DNA of 7,576 nt from UBA1231 sp045652765 (GCA_045652765.1 JAZOLG010000064.1:1-7576), one strand, 5' to 3'; positions 1 to 5,952 are shown, counted from the first letter of the stretch. Numbers and translations are program-made. Notes: a model not told the origin generated them from the sequence alone.

Positions 1-886
1 ATGGAGGGAAAGTAAGGATTACATCACTTAACTCATCAACCATTGTAGACATTGCTTTTCTTAATCCTTTGTTAGCTGCAACACCACCAGCCACAATCAC
101 TTGTTTACAATTATATTCATTAATTGCACGTTTAGTTTTAGTAACAAGCACATCAACAACTGCATCTTGGAAACTAGCAGCTAAATCATTTGCGTTTAGT
201 TCTTCACCTTTTTGTAAAGCTTTATTGTGAAGATTAATTACAGCAGATTTTAAACCAGAAAAACTGAAGTCGTAACTATCTTTTCCAAGTTTTACATGTG
301 GCAGTTTGTAAGTAGGCTGACCATTTGATGCCATCTTATCAATGATTGGCCCACCTGGATAACCAACATTTACAACACGTGCAATTTTATCATATGCCTC
401 ACCCACCGCATCATCTAGTGTTTCACCTAAAACTTCAAAATCGAAATGATCTCTCATTAAAACAATTTCAGTATGTCCGCCAGATACAACAAGCGCAATA
501 AGTGGAAATTTAAACTCATTTGTTAAATAGTTTGCATATATATGTCCATGAATATGATTAACAAAAATTAATGGTTTATTATAAGCCATTGCAATTGTTT
601 TTGCAGTATTAATGCCAACCATTAAAGAACCTACTAAACCTGGAGTATGAGTAACTGCTACAGCATCAATTTCTTCTAATTTTAAATTAGCTTGTTCTAG
701 TGCTCCTTGCAAAACATATGTCACTTTTTCAATATGATGACGGCTAGCAACTTCTGGCACTACTCCACCATATTGTTTATGAATTTCAATTTGTGTATAT
801 GTTACATTGCTTAAAACGCGTTTGCCATTTTCTACAATCGCAATACTTGTTTCATCACAACTTGATTCAATTGCTAGTATCTTCAT
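1..886 (-). CDS. tsaD: TsaD, tRNA A37 threonylcarbamoyltransferase catalytic subunit (3' end beyond window)
   Basis: TsaD transfers the threonylcarbamoyl group from TC-AMP to A37 of ANN-decoding tRNAs, acting in the cytoplasm with TsaB and TsaE. The reading frame from the ATG at 884-886 is open to the left edge and gives 295 residues; the family is usually about 340, so roughly the last 40 are missing. Visible signatures are ESSCDET (7-13), the metal-binding pair in HIHGH (H111, H115), SGGHTE (135-140), the GETLDDAVGEAYDK stretch (154-167) and VAGGVAANKGLR (265-276). The start is set by a good Shine-Dalgarno (AAAGGAA) a few bases upstream and by the canonical MKILAIESSCDET N-terminus. It overlaps the 3' end of rimI by 20 bp and is the last visible gene of the tsaE-tsaB-rimI-tsaD cluster. 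Nothing looks damaged. Confidence 0.97.
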   Translation of the reverse strand, partial: MKILAIESSCDETSIAIVENGKRVLSNVTYTQIEIHKQYGGVVPEVASRHHIEKVTYVLQGALEQANLKLEEIDAVAVTHTPGLVGSLMVGINTAKTIAMAYNKPLIFVNHIHGHIYANYLTNEFKFPLIALVVSGGHTEIVLMRDHFDFEVLGETLDDAVGEAYDKIARVVNVGYPGGPIIDKMASNGQPTYKLPHVKLGKDSYDFSFSGLKSAVINLHNKALQKGEELNANDLAASFQDAVVDVLVTKTKRAINEYNCKQVIVAGGVAANKGLRKAMSTMVDELSDVILTFPP

Positions 887-1319
887 AAAGTTCCTTTCTA
901 AGAATTAAAGCATCTTCACCATTTTTGTAATATTTTGGGCGTACAAAGATTTGTTTAAAACCATGTTTTTGATAAAAGCTTTGAGCTTTAATATTACTAA
1001 TTCTTACTTCAAGTAATATTTCGGTTCCACCTAATTCTTGTGTTTTATTCTCTAGTGTTTGATATAGTTTAGTGCCTACACCTATTCTTTGATATTCTTC
1101 TTTAACAACAAAATTGATCATATCGCATGTTGAATCAATAATCCAACCACCTATATATCCAATTACTTCTTTTTCGTTTTTCGCAACATAAAAGTGTGCA
1201 TATTTATTATGAAGTTCATTGCCAAGCATTTCAGAACCAATTGTTTCCAATAAATATTTCTTTTCGATTTCAATTACAGCGTCAATATCTTCTTTTTTTA
1301 GAGTAGAAATTTCAATCAT
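867..1319 (-). CDS. rimI: RimI-like ribosomal protein S18 alanine N-acetyltransferase
   Basis: This GNAT-family acetyltransferase of 150 residues is placed as RimI, which acetylates the N-terminal alanine of ribosomal protein S18 using acetyl-CoA. The acetyl-CoA loop is Q77-R-I-G-V-G82 (the Q/RxxGxG motif), and the C-terminal half carries the typical LEVRISNIKAQSFYQKHGF-type signature around residues 103-121. The frame is open to a GTG at 1331, but the ATG at 1319 is preferred: it has AAGAAG about 11 nt upstream, whereas the same purines touch the GTG directly. With this start the ATG lies just after the tsaB stop codon. The position between tsaB and tsaD is the usual Firmicutes arrangement and supports the RimI assignment over a generic GNAT enzyme, although substrate specificity cannot be read from sequence alone. 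Confidence 0.9.
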   Translation of the reverse strand: MIEISTLKKEDIDAVIEIEKKYLLETIGSEMLGNELHNKYAHFYVAKNEKEVIGYIGGWIIDSTCDMINFVVKEEYQRIGVGTKLYQTLENKTQELGGTEILLEVRISNIKAQSFYQKHGFKQIFVRPKYYKNGEDALILRKELYEDTSN

Positions 1320-1320
1320 T

Positions 1321-1896
1321 TTATACACCACTTCTTAGATACGTAGGTACAAATGAATGAACATCATCTTCTTTTTTAATTAAGCCTTTTTCTAACAATA
1401 AAAGCGGATTATAATTGTAAGATTCATTCGTTATAAAAAAAGCGTCTTTAAATTCTTCTTGAAGTACGTTCGTTTCTACAAAAGCTTCTTCTTTTATTAT
1501 TTCAATTTGATCTTTTACATTAAATACTTTTGCAAAACTAAAACCTCTTCTAGCATCCATTTGACAAACAACTTTACCTTCTTTTAGGTTTGTTGTGAGC
1601 AATAAATCTAACGAACTAAAACTATAAAGTTTTTTGTTTTTAATAAACGCTAATACTTTCGCAACCGTACACGCTACTCTAACTCCCGTATATGATCCAG
1701 GTCCTCGTCCTACATATATTTCATCAATTTGGTCAACCGTTATATTTTGTTGTTTTAAAATATCTTCAAGTACTTTTACTAAAGTCTCTGAATGATTATT
1801 ATTACCTGGTTGAATATGTTCAAATAATAAATTATTATTTTGAACAACTGCTATATATAAATATTTGTTTGATGTGTCCATAAATAATCTGAGCAT
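1321..1896 (-). CDS. tsaB: TsaB, dimerisation partner of TsaD in t6A synthesis
   Basis: TsaB is the catalytically inactive ASKHA-fold partner of TsaD and is needed for threonylcarbamoyl transfer to tRNA. The N-terminus MLRLFMDTSNKYLYIAV is typical, followed by the hallmark GRGPGSYTGVR (63-73) and by DARRGFSFAKVF (114-125). The protein has 191 residues, shorter than the roughly 230 of E. coli, as is common in low-GC Gram-positives where the C-terminal lobe is reduced. A GTG at 1905 is in frame, but the ATG at 1896 is chosen because AGGTGA (1902-1907) sits at normal distance and the DTSN motif then falls close to the N-terminus. The Shine-Dalgarno lies inside the end of tsaE, and the ATG follows the tsaE stop by one base, so translation is probably coupled. 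Confidence 0.94.
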   Translation of the reverse strand: MLRLFMDTSNKYLYIAVVQNNNLLFEHIQPGNNNHSETLVKVLEDILKQQNITVDQIDEIYVGRGPGSYTGVRVACTVAKVLAFIKNKKLYSFSSLDLLLTTNLKEGKVVCQMDARRGFSFAKVFNVKDQIEIIKEEAFVETNVLQEEFKDAFFITNESYNYNPLLLLEKGLIKKEDDVHSFVPTYLRSGV

Positions 1897-1897
1897 C

Positions 1898-2347
1898 TTA
1901 TTCACCTGTTTCTAACTTGTCTACAAAATCAACTGGGCCATTAATTGTAACTATGCGTGTAGAATCTTCTTTTATTTCAAACGTTAGATTTACAGAATCA
2001 CTTGGTATTAAATCCTTAATGTTATCGCTCCACTCAATAACACTTACACCACCCATATAAAAGTATTCTTCCAGTTCAAAATCTGTATTAGAATTTTCTA
2101 TACGATAGACATCTAAATGATATAAATTTAGGTTCCCCTCATATATTTTCATAATAGTAAAAGTAGGACTATTAATTACTCTTTTTATCCCCATTGCCTT
2201 ACCAATGCCTTTAGTAATTGTTGTCTTACCTGCACCCAAATTACCATTCATAGTTATCACCATATTTGGATAAACTAATGAACCAATTTTTATTCCTAGG
2301 TTAATCATTTCTTCTTCTGTTTTTATTGTGTATTTTAATGTTTTCAT
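1898..2347 (-). CDS. tsaE: TsaE, P-loop ATPase of the t6A complex
   Basis: TsaE is the small ATPase that resets the TsaB-TsaD complex during t6A synthesis. The 149-residue product has the Walker A motif GNLGAGKT (35-42), the switch-like SPTFT (60-64), the family signature HLDVYR (77-82) and the VSVIEWSD segment (101-108) with the conserved Glu-Trp. Length and motif order are normal for the family. The ATG at 2347 overlaps the amidase stop codon in an ATGA junction, and AGAAGG lies about 7 nt upstream, so it is probably translationally coupled to the preceding gene. It opens the t6A part of the operon. A weak alternative, a general P-loop kinase, is excluded by HLDVYR and by the neighbours. 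Confidence 0.96.
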   Translation of the reverse strand: MKTLKYTIKTEEEMINLGIKIGSLVYPNMVITMNGNLGAGKTTITKGIGKAMGIKRVINSPTFTIMKIYEGNLNLYHLDVYRIENSNTDFELEEYFYMGGVSVIEWSDNIKDLIPSDSVNLTFEIKEDSTRIVTINGPVDFVDKLETGE

Positions 2348-2991
2348 TTTTGACCTTCTACATTTTCTAAATAGGAAAGTATTCCAGCATATATAGCGTA
2401 AGCAATTTTATTTTGATAAGATTCATCCTTTAGTTTTGTTGATTCTTCATAATTAGAAAGAAATCCTACTTCAACTAAACAGCCAACTTTAGTCACATTA
2501 TCAAGTAAATATTTATCACTTAAAGGCTTTGAAACACGATGATTTTCAAGATCTATTTTTTTAAGGTATTCTTGAATATAGTTTGACAATTGTTTGTTTT
2601 CTTCTGTATCGTGATAAAAAGTTTGAGCACCTTTAATACTAGGATGTGGATAAGAGTTAGCGTGAATTGATATATACAATAGCGTACTAGCATTATTGAT
2701 TAGAGCTACTCTTTTATATATATCATTTGACTTTGTTCTTGCAAGAGCAGTATCTTTCTCTCTTGTTAAATATACAGTGTAACCTACACTTTGTAAAAGC
2801 TTTTGTAATTTCAATGAAATATTCAAAGTTACATCTTTTTCTTTGATACCATTACAAGTACAACCACCATCAAATCCACCATGACCTGGGTCAATGTATA
2901 TTACACTTGACTCGGCTTTTGTTAATATGTTTGGAATAAATAATATTATTAAAATAAGAAACGCTAAAAATAAATATACACTTTTTTTCAC
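2344..2991 (-). CDS. cwlD: CwlD-like N-acetylmuramoyl-L-alanine amidase (Amidase_3)
   Basis: This is a zinc-dependent amidase that cleaves the bond between N-acetylmuramic acid and L-alanine in peptidoglycan. In CwlD this is the first step of muramic-lactam formation in the spore cortex. The 215-residue product has an N-terminal hydrophobic segment (about 5-24) that could be a signal peptide or anchor, then the catalytic domain. Zinc ligands are H37 in DPGHGG, E51 in NGIKEKDVTL and H110 in SIHAN; the catalytic Glu is E174 in LVEVGFLSN. The GAQTFYHDTEENKQL region and single-domain build without SH3 or SPOR repeats resemble CwlD more than housekeeping autolysins. Translation starts at a GTG (2989-2991) with AGGTGA (2996-3001) upstream; the nearby ATG at 2993 is out of frame and hits TGA at once. 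Symbol is by family resemblance. Confidence 0.85.
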   Translation of the reverse strand: MKKSVYLFLAFLILIILFIPNILTKAESSVIYIDPGHGGFDGGCTCNGIKEKDVTLNISLKLQKLLQSVGYTVYLTREKDTALARTKSNDIYKRVALINNASTLLYISIHANSYPHPSIKGAQTFYHDTEENKQLSNYIQEYLKKIDLENHRVSKPLSDKYLLDNVTKVGCLVEVGFLSNYEESTKLKDESYQNKIAYAIYAGILSYLENVEGQK

Positions 2992-3028
2992 ATAATCACC
3001 TAGTGTATTTTATTTAAAGCGCTGTTTA

Positions 3029-3565
3029 TTAATGACTTTTTTTGATTAAATTTCTTAAAATATCTCTTAATTCTATTTTTTGTTCTTCAGTTAATGGTGG
3101 AAGCACACCATTTTCAATTTGATGTGAACTAACTGTATCTAGATGATATCCAACCATTTGACCATCTTTGACAATTACAAGGGTTGGACCATTAATACGA
3201 TCTTTTTCCTTATCAACCGCATCAATAATTAGTGTTTTTAATTCTAAATATTTATTATGATTAAGTGATGATTCGTCTCGCATTTCTAAAATATCTAAAT
3301 AATAAACAGTATCCACATTTTCTTCTTTCGCAATTTCATTTACAAATGGAACTACTGCTTGACACCAAGGGCATGCAGGAAATCCCATTAAAATAACTGC
3401 GGTTTCTTTTTCATGAAAAATGCTTAATACTTTATCAATTTCTACAACTTCATATATATGTTTTTTATCTTCTAATTGTGGATAGTCTTTCATAAATGTA
3501 TCTTCTTTACAACTTGCTAGAAATAATAATGTTAGAACTAATAATAAGCTTCTAATTATTTTCAT
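3029..3565 (-). CDS. Thioredoxin-fold lipoprotein with CPWC redox motif
   Basis: This is a predicted exported, lipid-anchored thioredoxin-like protein of 178 residues. The N-terminus MKIIRSLLLVLTLLFLASC is a lipoprotein signal peptide with lipobox LASC, so C19 would be lipidated and the domain would face outwards. The redox motif is C65-P-W-C68 within MGFPACPWC, and the downstream GPTLVIVKDG segment supplies the cis-proline typical of the fold. Its partner (disulphide reduction or formation, or another role) cannot be told from sequence. The frame is open to a TTG at 3583, but the ATG at 3565 is preferred because GGGAAAG precedes it and the signal peptide then starts correctly. It overlaps the end of the S1-domain gene. 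I do not recognise a named family beyond thioredoxin-like, although bacteriocin-accessory thioredoxins look broadly similar. Confidence 0.82.
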   Translation of the reverse strand: MKIIRSLLLVLTLLFLASCKEDTFMKDYPQLEDKKHIYEVVEIDKVLSIFHEKETAVILMGFPACPWCQAVVPFVNEIAKEENVDTVYYLDILEMRDESSLNHNKYLELKTLIIDAVDKEKDRINGPTLVIVKDGQMVGYHLDTVSSHQIENGVLPPLTEEQKIELRDILRNLIKKSH

Positions 3566-3887
3566 GCATTCTTTCCCTTTCAATCCATTTAGGCAATTCT
3601 TTTTCTAATGGTTCAAAACCTATTTCATATGTAGGAACTTGACATTTTACTCCACGTGATTTATGAAGTTGTTTATAACTTAGTTTCAAGCGTTTATGTT
3701 CTTCATCAATTTCAATAATTTTTAATTTTACTTCATCACCAATATTAACAAACTCTTTAATATCACGAACAAAATGATCTGAGAACTCTGAAATATGAAT
3801 TAATCCGTCATATTCTTCAACTAACACAAAAGCACCATATCCTAAGATATTAGTTACTTTTCCGTATACAATATCACCGATTTTCAT
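3552..3887 (-). CDS. S1-domain RNA-binding protein, YugI/GSP13-like
   Basis: This small cytoplasmic protein of 111 residues consists of one S1 RNA-binding (OB-fold) domain and a short charged tail. Residues 1-72 give the full S1 pattern: MKIGDIVYGKVTNI, the GYGAFVLV strand, the DGLIHISEFS motif, VNIGDEVKLKI and the closing KRLKLSYKQ. The tail ends in EKELPKWIERE. Single-S1 proteins of this size in Firmicutes belong to the YugI / general stress protein 13 / CvfD group, which bind RNA or ribosomes and affect post-transcriptional control; the exact role here is inference. Its ATG lies 1 nt past the stop of the upstream Nfu gene with only a weak Shine-Dalgarno, suggesting coupled translation, and its 3' end overlaps the start of the lipoprotein gene. 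Confidence 0.85.
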   Translation of the reverse strand: MKIGDIVYGKVTNILGYGAFVLVEEYDGLIHISEFSDHFVRDIKEFVNIGDEVKLKIIEIDEEHKRLKLSYKQLHKSRGVKCQVPTYEIGFEPLEKELPKWIERERMHENN

Positions 3888-3888
3888 A

Positions 3889-4119
3889 TTATTCGACTAC
3901 TTGTTCAACGCCAATTACTCCAGGTACTTCTTCTAATAATAATGCTTCTATTCCTTCTTTTAAAGTTAAATCTGCACTAGCACATCCGACACAAGCACCT
4001 AATAATTTAACGTAAACAATTCCTTCTTCAAATCTTACAAATTCTACATCGCCACCATCTCCTTGAATAAAAGGGCGAATTCTATTCAAGACTAATTTAA
4101 TTTGATTTACTGTTTCCAT
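3889..4119 (-). CDS. NifU C-terminal domain protein, Fe-S cluster carrier (Nfu/YutI type)
   Basis: The 76-residue product is a stand-alone NifU C-terminal domain, a family that holds a [4Fe-4S] cluster between two protomers and passes it to apoproteins. The diagnostic residues are C43-V-G-C46 in LLGACVGCASADLTLKEGIE, preceded by the RPFIQGDGGDVEFV segment conserved in this family. Length is normal for Firmicutes Nfu/YutI proteins, which lack the extra N-terminal domain of NfuA. The ATG at 4119 is supported by AAAGGAAG at 4129-4136 and by the promoter just upstream, making this the first gene of the operon. No damage is seen. Confidence 0.93.
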   Translation of the reverse strand: METVNQIKLVLNRIRPFIQGDGGDVEFVRFEEGIVYVKLLGACVGCASADLTLKEGIEALLLEEVPGVIGVEQVVE

Positions 4120-4143
4120 AATTTAATACTTCCTTTGTATCTT

Positions 4144-4152
4144 ATTATACCA
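4144..4152 (-). promoter_or_regulatory. Extended -10 promoter (sigma-A type) for the nfu-to-tsaD operon
   Basis: On the minus strand the sequence reads TGG-TATAAT, a perfect -10 hexamer with the TGn extension. The region about 17-18 bp upstream has only a poor -35 (TAGAAA or TTAGAA), as extended -10 promoters tolerate. Transcription would start near 4137, leaving a leader of under 20 nt that just holds the AAAGGAAG ribosome binding site. No comparable promoter was found between the genes down to tsaD, consistent with one transcript. Confidence 0.7.
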
Positions 4153-4189
4153 TATTTCAATTATGTTTTCTAATAAAATGATTATATCT

Positions 4190-4876
4190 TTATTCTTTTG
4201 GGATATATGGAAAACTTTTATCTACGCTTGATGCATAATAATAATTTGGAATATCTCCTTGAACTATAATTGAAGCTAGTAAAAATCTTGAATTGATTGA
4301 GTGGGTCATTGGATTAAAAGGAATTATTGTTTCAACATCTACTTCTATATCAATATAAACCTCTAATTGTTGACTATTAATACCATATTCTTTAGTATCT
4401 GTTTTTAAATCTACTTTATAAGATCCTATTGGAATAATCGGTATATCAATTATATGACCTTTTCCTGCAAATACAGTTTTACTAATTAATGAGCCTATCG
4501 GTATTTCCAAATCTTTAAAAAAATTATCCATATTATCTTTAAATGTGTTTTCTAGTAACGTATATATTCTACCTAATATTTCATTAAAAAGAGCTGTATT
4601 TAGAATAATACTGTTTACTTCTTTTGTTTCTTTATAGTTAATAAAAACAAGTTCTTCTTCGTTGATATATGGAATAATTGATTGATTTAATAAATTATTA
4701 AATGTATTTGAAACTAACACTTTTGTTTGATTATATATATACTCATTTGTCTTAGGACCAAAGTAATTATCAATTACTTGAATTAATAGTATTGGTATAA
4801 CAAGTATTATGATTAATAAAAATATATATTTTCTTTTAATAACTATCACCATAAAATTATATGTTTTTATATACAT
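4190..4876 (-). CDS. yunB: Sporulation protein YunB
   Basis: The product (228 residues from the first ATG) resembles YunB, a mother-cell sporulation membrane protein of the sigma-E regulon in Bacillus, where mutants make defective spores. It has one N-terminal membrane segment (about 17-36), a variable central part, and the conserved C-terminal block: EIPIGSLISKTVFAGKG (124-140), IPIIPIGSYKVDLKT (145-159), EYGINSQQLEVYIDIEV (163-179), VETIIPF (181-187) and IVQGDIPNYYY (204-214). B. subtilis YunB is slightly longer. The start is uncertain: ATGs at 4876 and 4852 lack a Shine-Dalgarno, while GGTGAT (4845-4850) precedes an in-frame ATT at 4840. It is separated from the nfu operon by the operon promoter, and the recombinase remnant lies upstream. 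Confidence 0.82.
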   Translation of the reverse strand: MYIKTYNFMVIVIKRKYIFLLIIILVIPILLIQVIDNYFGPKTNEYIYNQTKVLVSNTFNNLLNQSIIPYINEEELVFINYKETKEVNSIILNTALFNEILGRIYTLLENTFKDNMDNFFKDLEIPIGSLISKTVFAGKGHIIDIPIIPIGSYKVDLKTDTKEYGINSQQLEVYIDIEVDVETIIPFNPMTHSINSRFLLASIIVQGDIPNYYYASSVDKSFPYIPKE

Positions 4877-5005
4877 TTTTTATTAAATGAAAAAATAAAA
4901 TTAACTAATATTCATCCAATACGCGCATAAGATATACATAATTAATCTATTATTAAAGCATAGTAATATATCTCGACATCACTTTTTTATATAACGTCTT
5001 AAGAA
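4877..5005. other. Gene-free AT-rich spacer upstream of yunB
   Basis: This stretch lies between the 3' end of the recombinase remnant and yunB. I see no open frame of useful length, no RNA gene and no strong terminator. It should hold the yunB promoter. A CATATAAT-like box inside the first codons of the long yunB frame (about 4858-4865) resembles a sigma-E -10 element, but in sequence this AT-rich the match is weak. Confidence 0.4.
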
Positions 5006-5465
5006 TTAACTTAGAAATCTGTAGACTATTCTTATATCTCTAGTTTTTTTCCCATCAACTATTTGATATATTACTTCATATCTAATACTATTAGCTTCTG
5101 TATCAGTTGGGTGTTTTAAATATCTATCATAACATTGATATGAATAAGCTCTTCTTCCTGATTTTCTTTGTTCTATTGATGTTAAACATCTTTAGTTTCC
5201 ATTTTTAGTTTTATAAATACTAGGTGTATCTATTCCTCTTTTGTTTAGTTCTTGAACTATTTTTACTACTCCATTACTATTTAAGGCTAATCTAAAAATT
5301 AATTTAACAATATCATCAACTTCTTCATCTATAACTAATTGATTAGGATCATTAGGATTTACCTTATAACCAGATGGTGGCAGACAAGATATATAATATC
5401 CTTTATGCATTCTTAATCTTTTAGCACTTTTTACTTTCCTTGAAATATCTTTGGCATACATATCA

Positions 5466-5484
5466 TTTAAGATGTTTTAAGATG
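5466..5484. repeat. Short tandem direct repeat TTTAAGATG at the internal stop
   Basis: The 9-mer TTTAAGATG occurs at 5466-5474 and again at 5476-5484, a period of 10 bp. On the coding strand this writes CATCTTAAA twice. The first coding copy contains the TAA that replaces the Phe-Lys expected in APFKNILND. It looks as though two substitutions turned the ancestral codons into a copy of the adjoining sequence. Confidence 0.6.
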
Positions 5485-5493
5485 GAGCTATAT

Positions 5494-5515
5494 CAACAGA
5501 AACTACTTTCTGTTG
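5494..5515 (-). repeat. Perfect 9-bp inverted repeat (hairpin insertion) inside the recombinase
   Basis: On the coding strand the arms are CAACAGAAA and TTTCTGTTG with loop GTAG. Related recombinases usually read NDNNDIAPFKN here; in this gene AAC-AAC and GAT-ATA-GCT are separated by 17 extra bases, which complete the hairpin and shift the frame. The base pairing is seen directly; the insertion is inferred from family knowledge and from the frame change. Confidence 0.75.
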
Positions 5516-5634
5516 TTATCATTAATTGTGTCTATATTATCATTTACTGCAATATATCTAACACCTTTTTCATTAAAGTATATCTCAGTATAATAACCAG
5601 TCATAATATAATCTCTACCAAGTCTTGCTAAATC

Positions 5635-5656
5635 TAAGCAAAACTTGTTTTGCTTG
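5635..5656 (-). repeat. Second hairpin insertion inside the recombinase (9-bp perfect stem)
   Basis: On the coding strand AAGCAAAAC pairs perfectly with GTTTTGCTT around a 2-nt AA loop (5636-5655). Written in the register of the hairpin at 5494-5515, it is CAAGCAAAA, loop CAAG, TTTTGCTTA. It separates KIDLVI from DLARLGRD, where the family normally has only two residues, giving about 16 extra bases and a frame change. Confidence 0.75.
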
Positions 5657-5901
5657 TATAACTAAATCAATCTTTCCATTTTCAATATCTTGTAACATTC
5701 TTTGAAAATTAGGTCGATTATAATTAAGTCCTAAATATCATCATCAATATAATAATCATATATTTCATATCCATTATCTTTACAATATTTTTTTAGCAAC
5801 ATCTTTTGTGTATGAATACTTGATGAATCACCCTCACTTCCATCATCTAATGACAAACGACAATAAACTGCTGTCTTATATAATTCTTTTTGTTTCATTT
5901 T

Positions 5902-5908
5902 ACCTCCT
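5902..5908 (-). promoter_or_regulatory. Strong Shine-Dalgarno of the recombinase, fixing its start at 5898
   Basis: AGGAGGT lies three bases before the ATG at 5896-5898. The longer open frame reaching 5934 would run through this site and through the upstream hairpin, and would add residues with no family counterpart, so it is rejected as the start. Confidence 0.85.
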
Positions 5909-5911
5909 GTA

Positions 5912-5933
5912 AAATAAAACATAGAACTAGACA
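5912..5933 (+). repeat. Left copy of a 22/23-bp inverted repeat bracketing the TnpW-like gene
   Basis: The sequence reads AAATAAAACATAGAA, then C, then TAGACA. The reverse complement of 6282-6304 reads AAATAAAACATAGAA, then TT, then TAGACA, so 15 bp match perfectly, followed by one substitution-plus-gap and another 6 bp. The two copies face each other across about 350 bp. It lies between the recombinase ribosome binding site and the small gene's stop codon. Confidence 0.65.
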
Positions 5934-5942
5934 TCTATGTTT
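5917..5942 (-). terminator. Hairpin between the TnpW-like gene and the recombinase (possible weak terminator or attenuator)
   Basis: AAACATAGA (5917-5925) pairs perfectly with TCTATGTTT (5934-5942) around an 8-nt loop. On the minus-strand transcript it is followed by TTTTATTTT, so it could act as a weak AT-rich terminator after the small gene or as an attenuator before the recombinase. It could equally be a protein-binding palindrome. Its left arm is also part of the larger inverted repeat with 6282-6304. Confidence 0.45.
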
Positions 5943-5952
5943 GATTATATTA

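Larger units (their letters stand above)
5006..5898 (-). pseudogene. Broken large serine recombinase (TnpX/TndX type, Resolvase plus Recombinase domains)
   Basis: Intact relatives cut and join DNA through a catalytic serine to excise and integrate mobile elements. The ATG at 5898 has a perfect AGGAGGT three bases upstream. The N-terminal resolvase domain shows TAVYCRLSLDDGSEGDSSS, with the catalytic Ser in YCRLS. The frame is lost near 5735-5745 (GAT-GAT-GAT-AT where family IDDGYSG needs one more base) and continues as LGLNYNRPNFQRMLQDIENG. It shifts again at a hairpin insertion (5635-5656) before DLARLGRDYIMTGYYTEIYF, and at another (5494-5515) between NDNN and DIAP. An in-frame TAA follows at 5477-5479, then YAKDISRKVKSAKR and the Recombinase domain, ending at a TAA at 5192-5194. 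A 61-codon in-frame tail, ending VDGKKTRDIRIVYRFLS, resembles the C-terminus of such enzymes; several hundred residues between are missing. No functional enzyme is expected. Confidence 0.88.

Noticed and set aside
1692..1883. Plus-strand open frame of 63 codons opposite tsaB
   Set aside because: It lies wholly antisense to a well-supported gene, has no family resemblance and no convincing ribosome site.
2344..2991. Mycoplasma-type code with TGA as Trp
   Set aside because: Trp codons in recognised motifs (for example IEWSD of TsaE) are TGG, and TGA ends the amidase gene at the expected place; a cell-wall amidase also argues against Mollicutes.
4153..4189. Terminator after yunB (AATAAA / TTTTATT pairing)
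   Set aside because: The stem would be only a few A-T pairs with no G-C content and no clear following T-run; too weak to call.
5466..5484. CRISPR-like repeat array
   Set aside because: There are only two adjacent 9-bp copies with a 1-bp spacer, far from the repeat and spacer lengths of CRISPR arrays; no array exists in the window.
5440..5631. Plus-strand open frame of 63 codons opposite the recombinase remnant
   Set aside because: It is the complement of clear recombinase coding sequence and shows no recognisable protein features.
5494..5656. Translational bypassing (ribosome hopping) over the two hairpins
   Set aside because: No matching take-off and landing codons flank the inserts, and the gene also has other frameshifts, internal stops and a large deletion, so decay is simpler.
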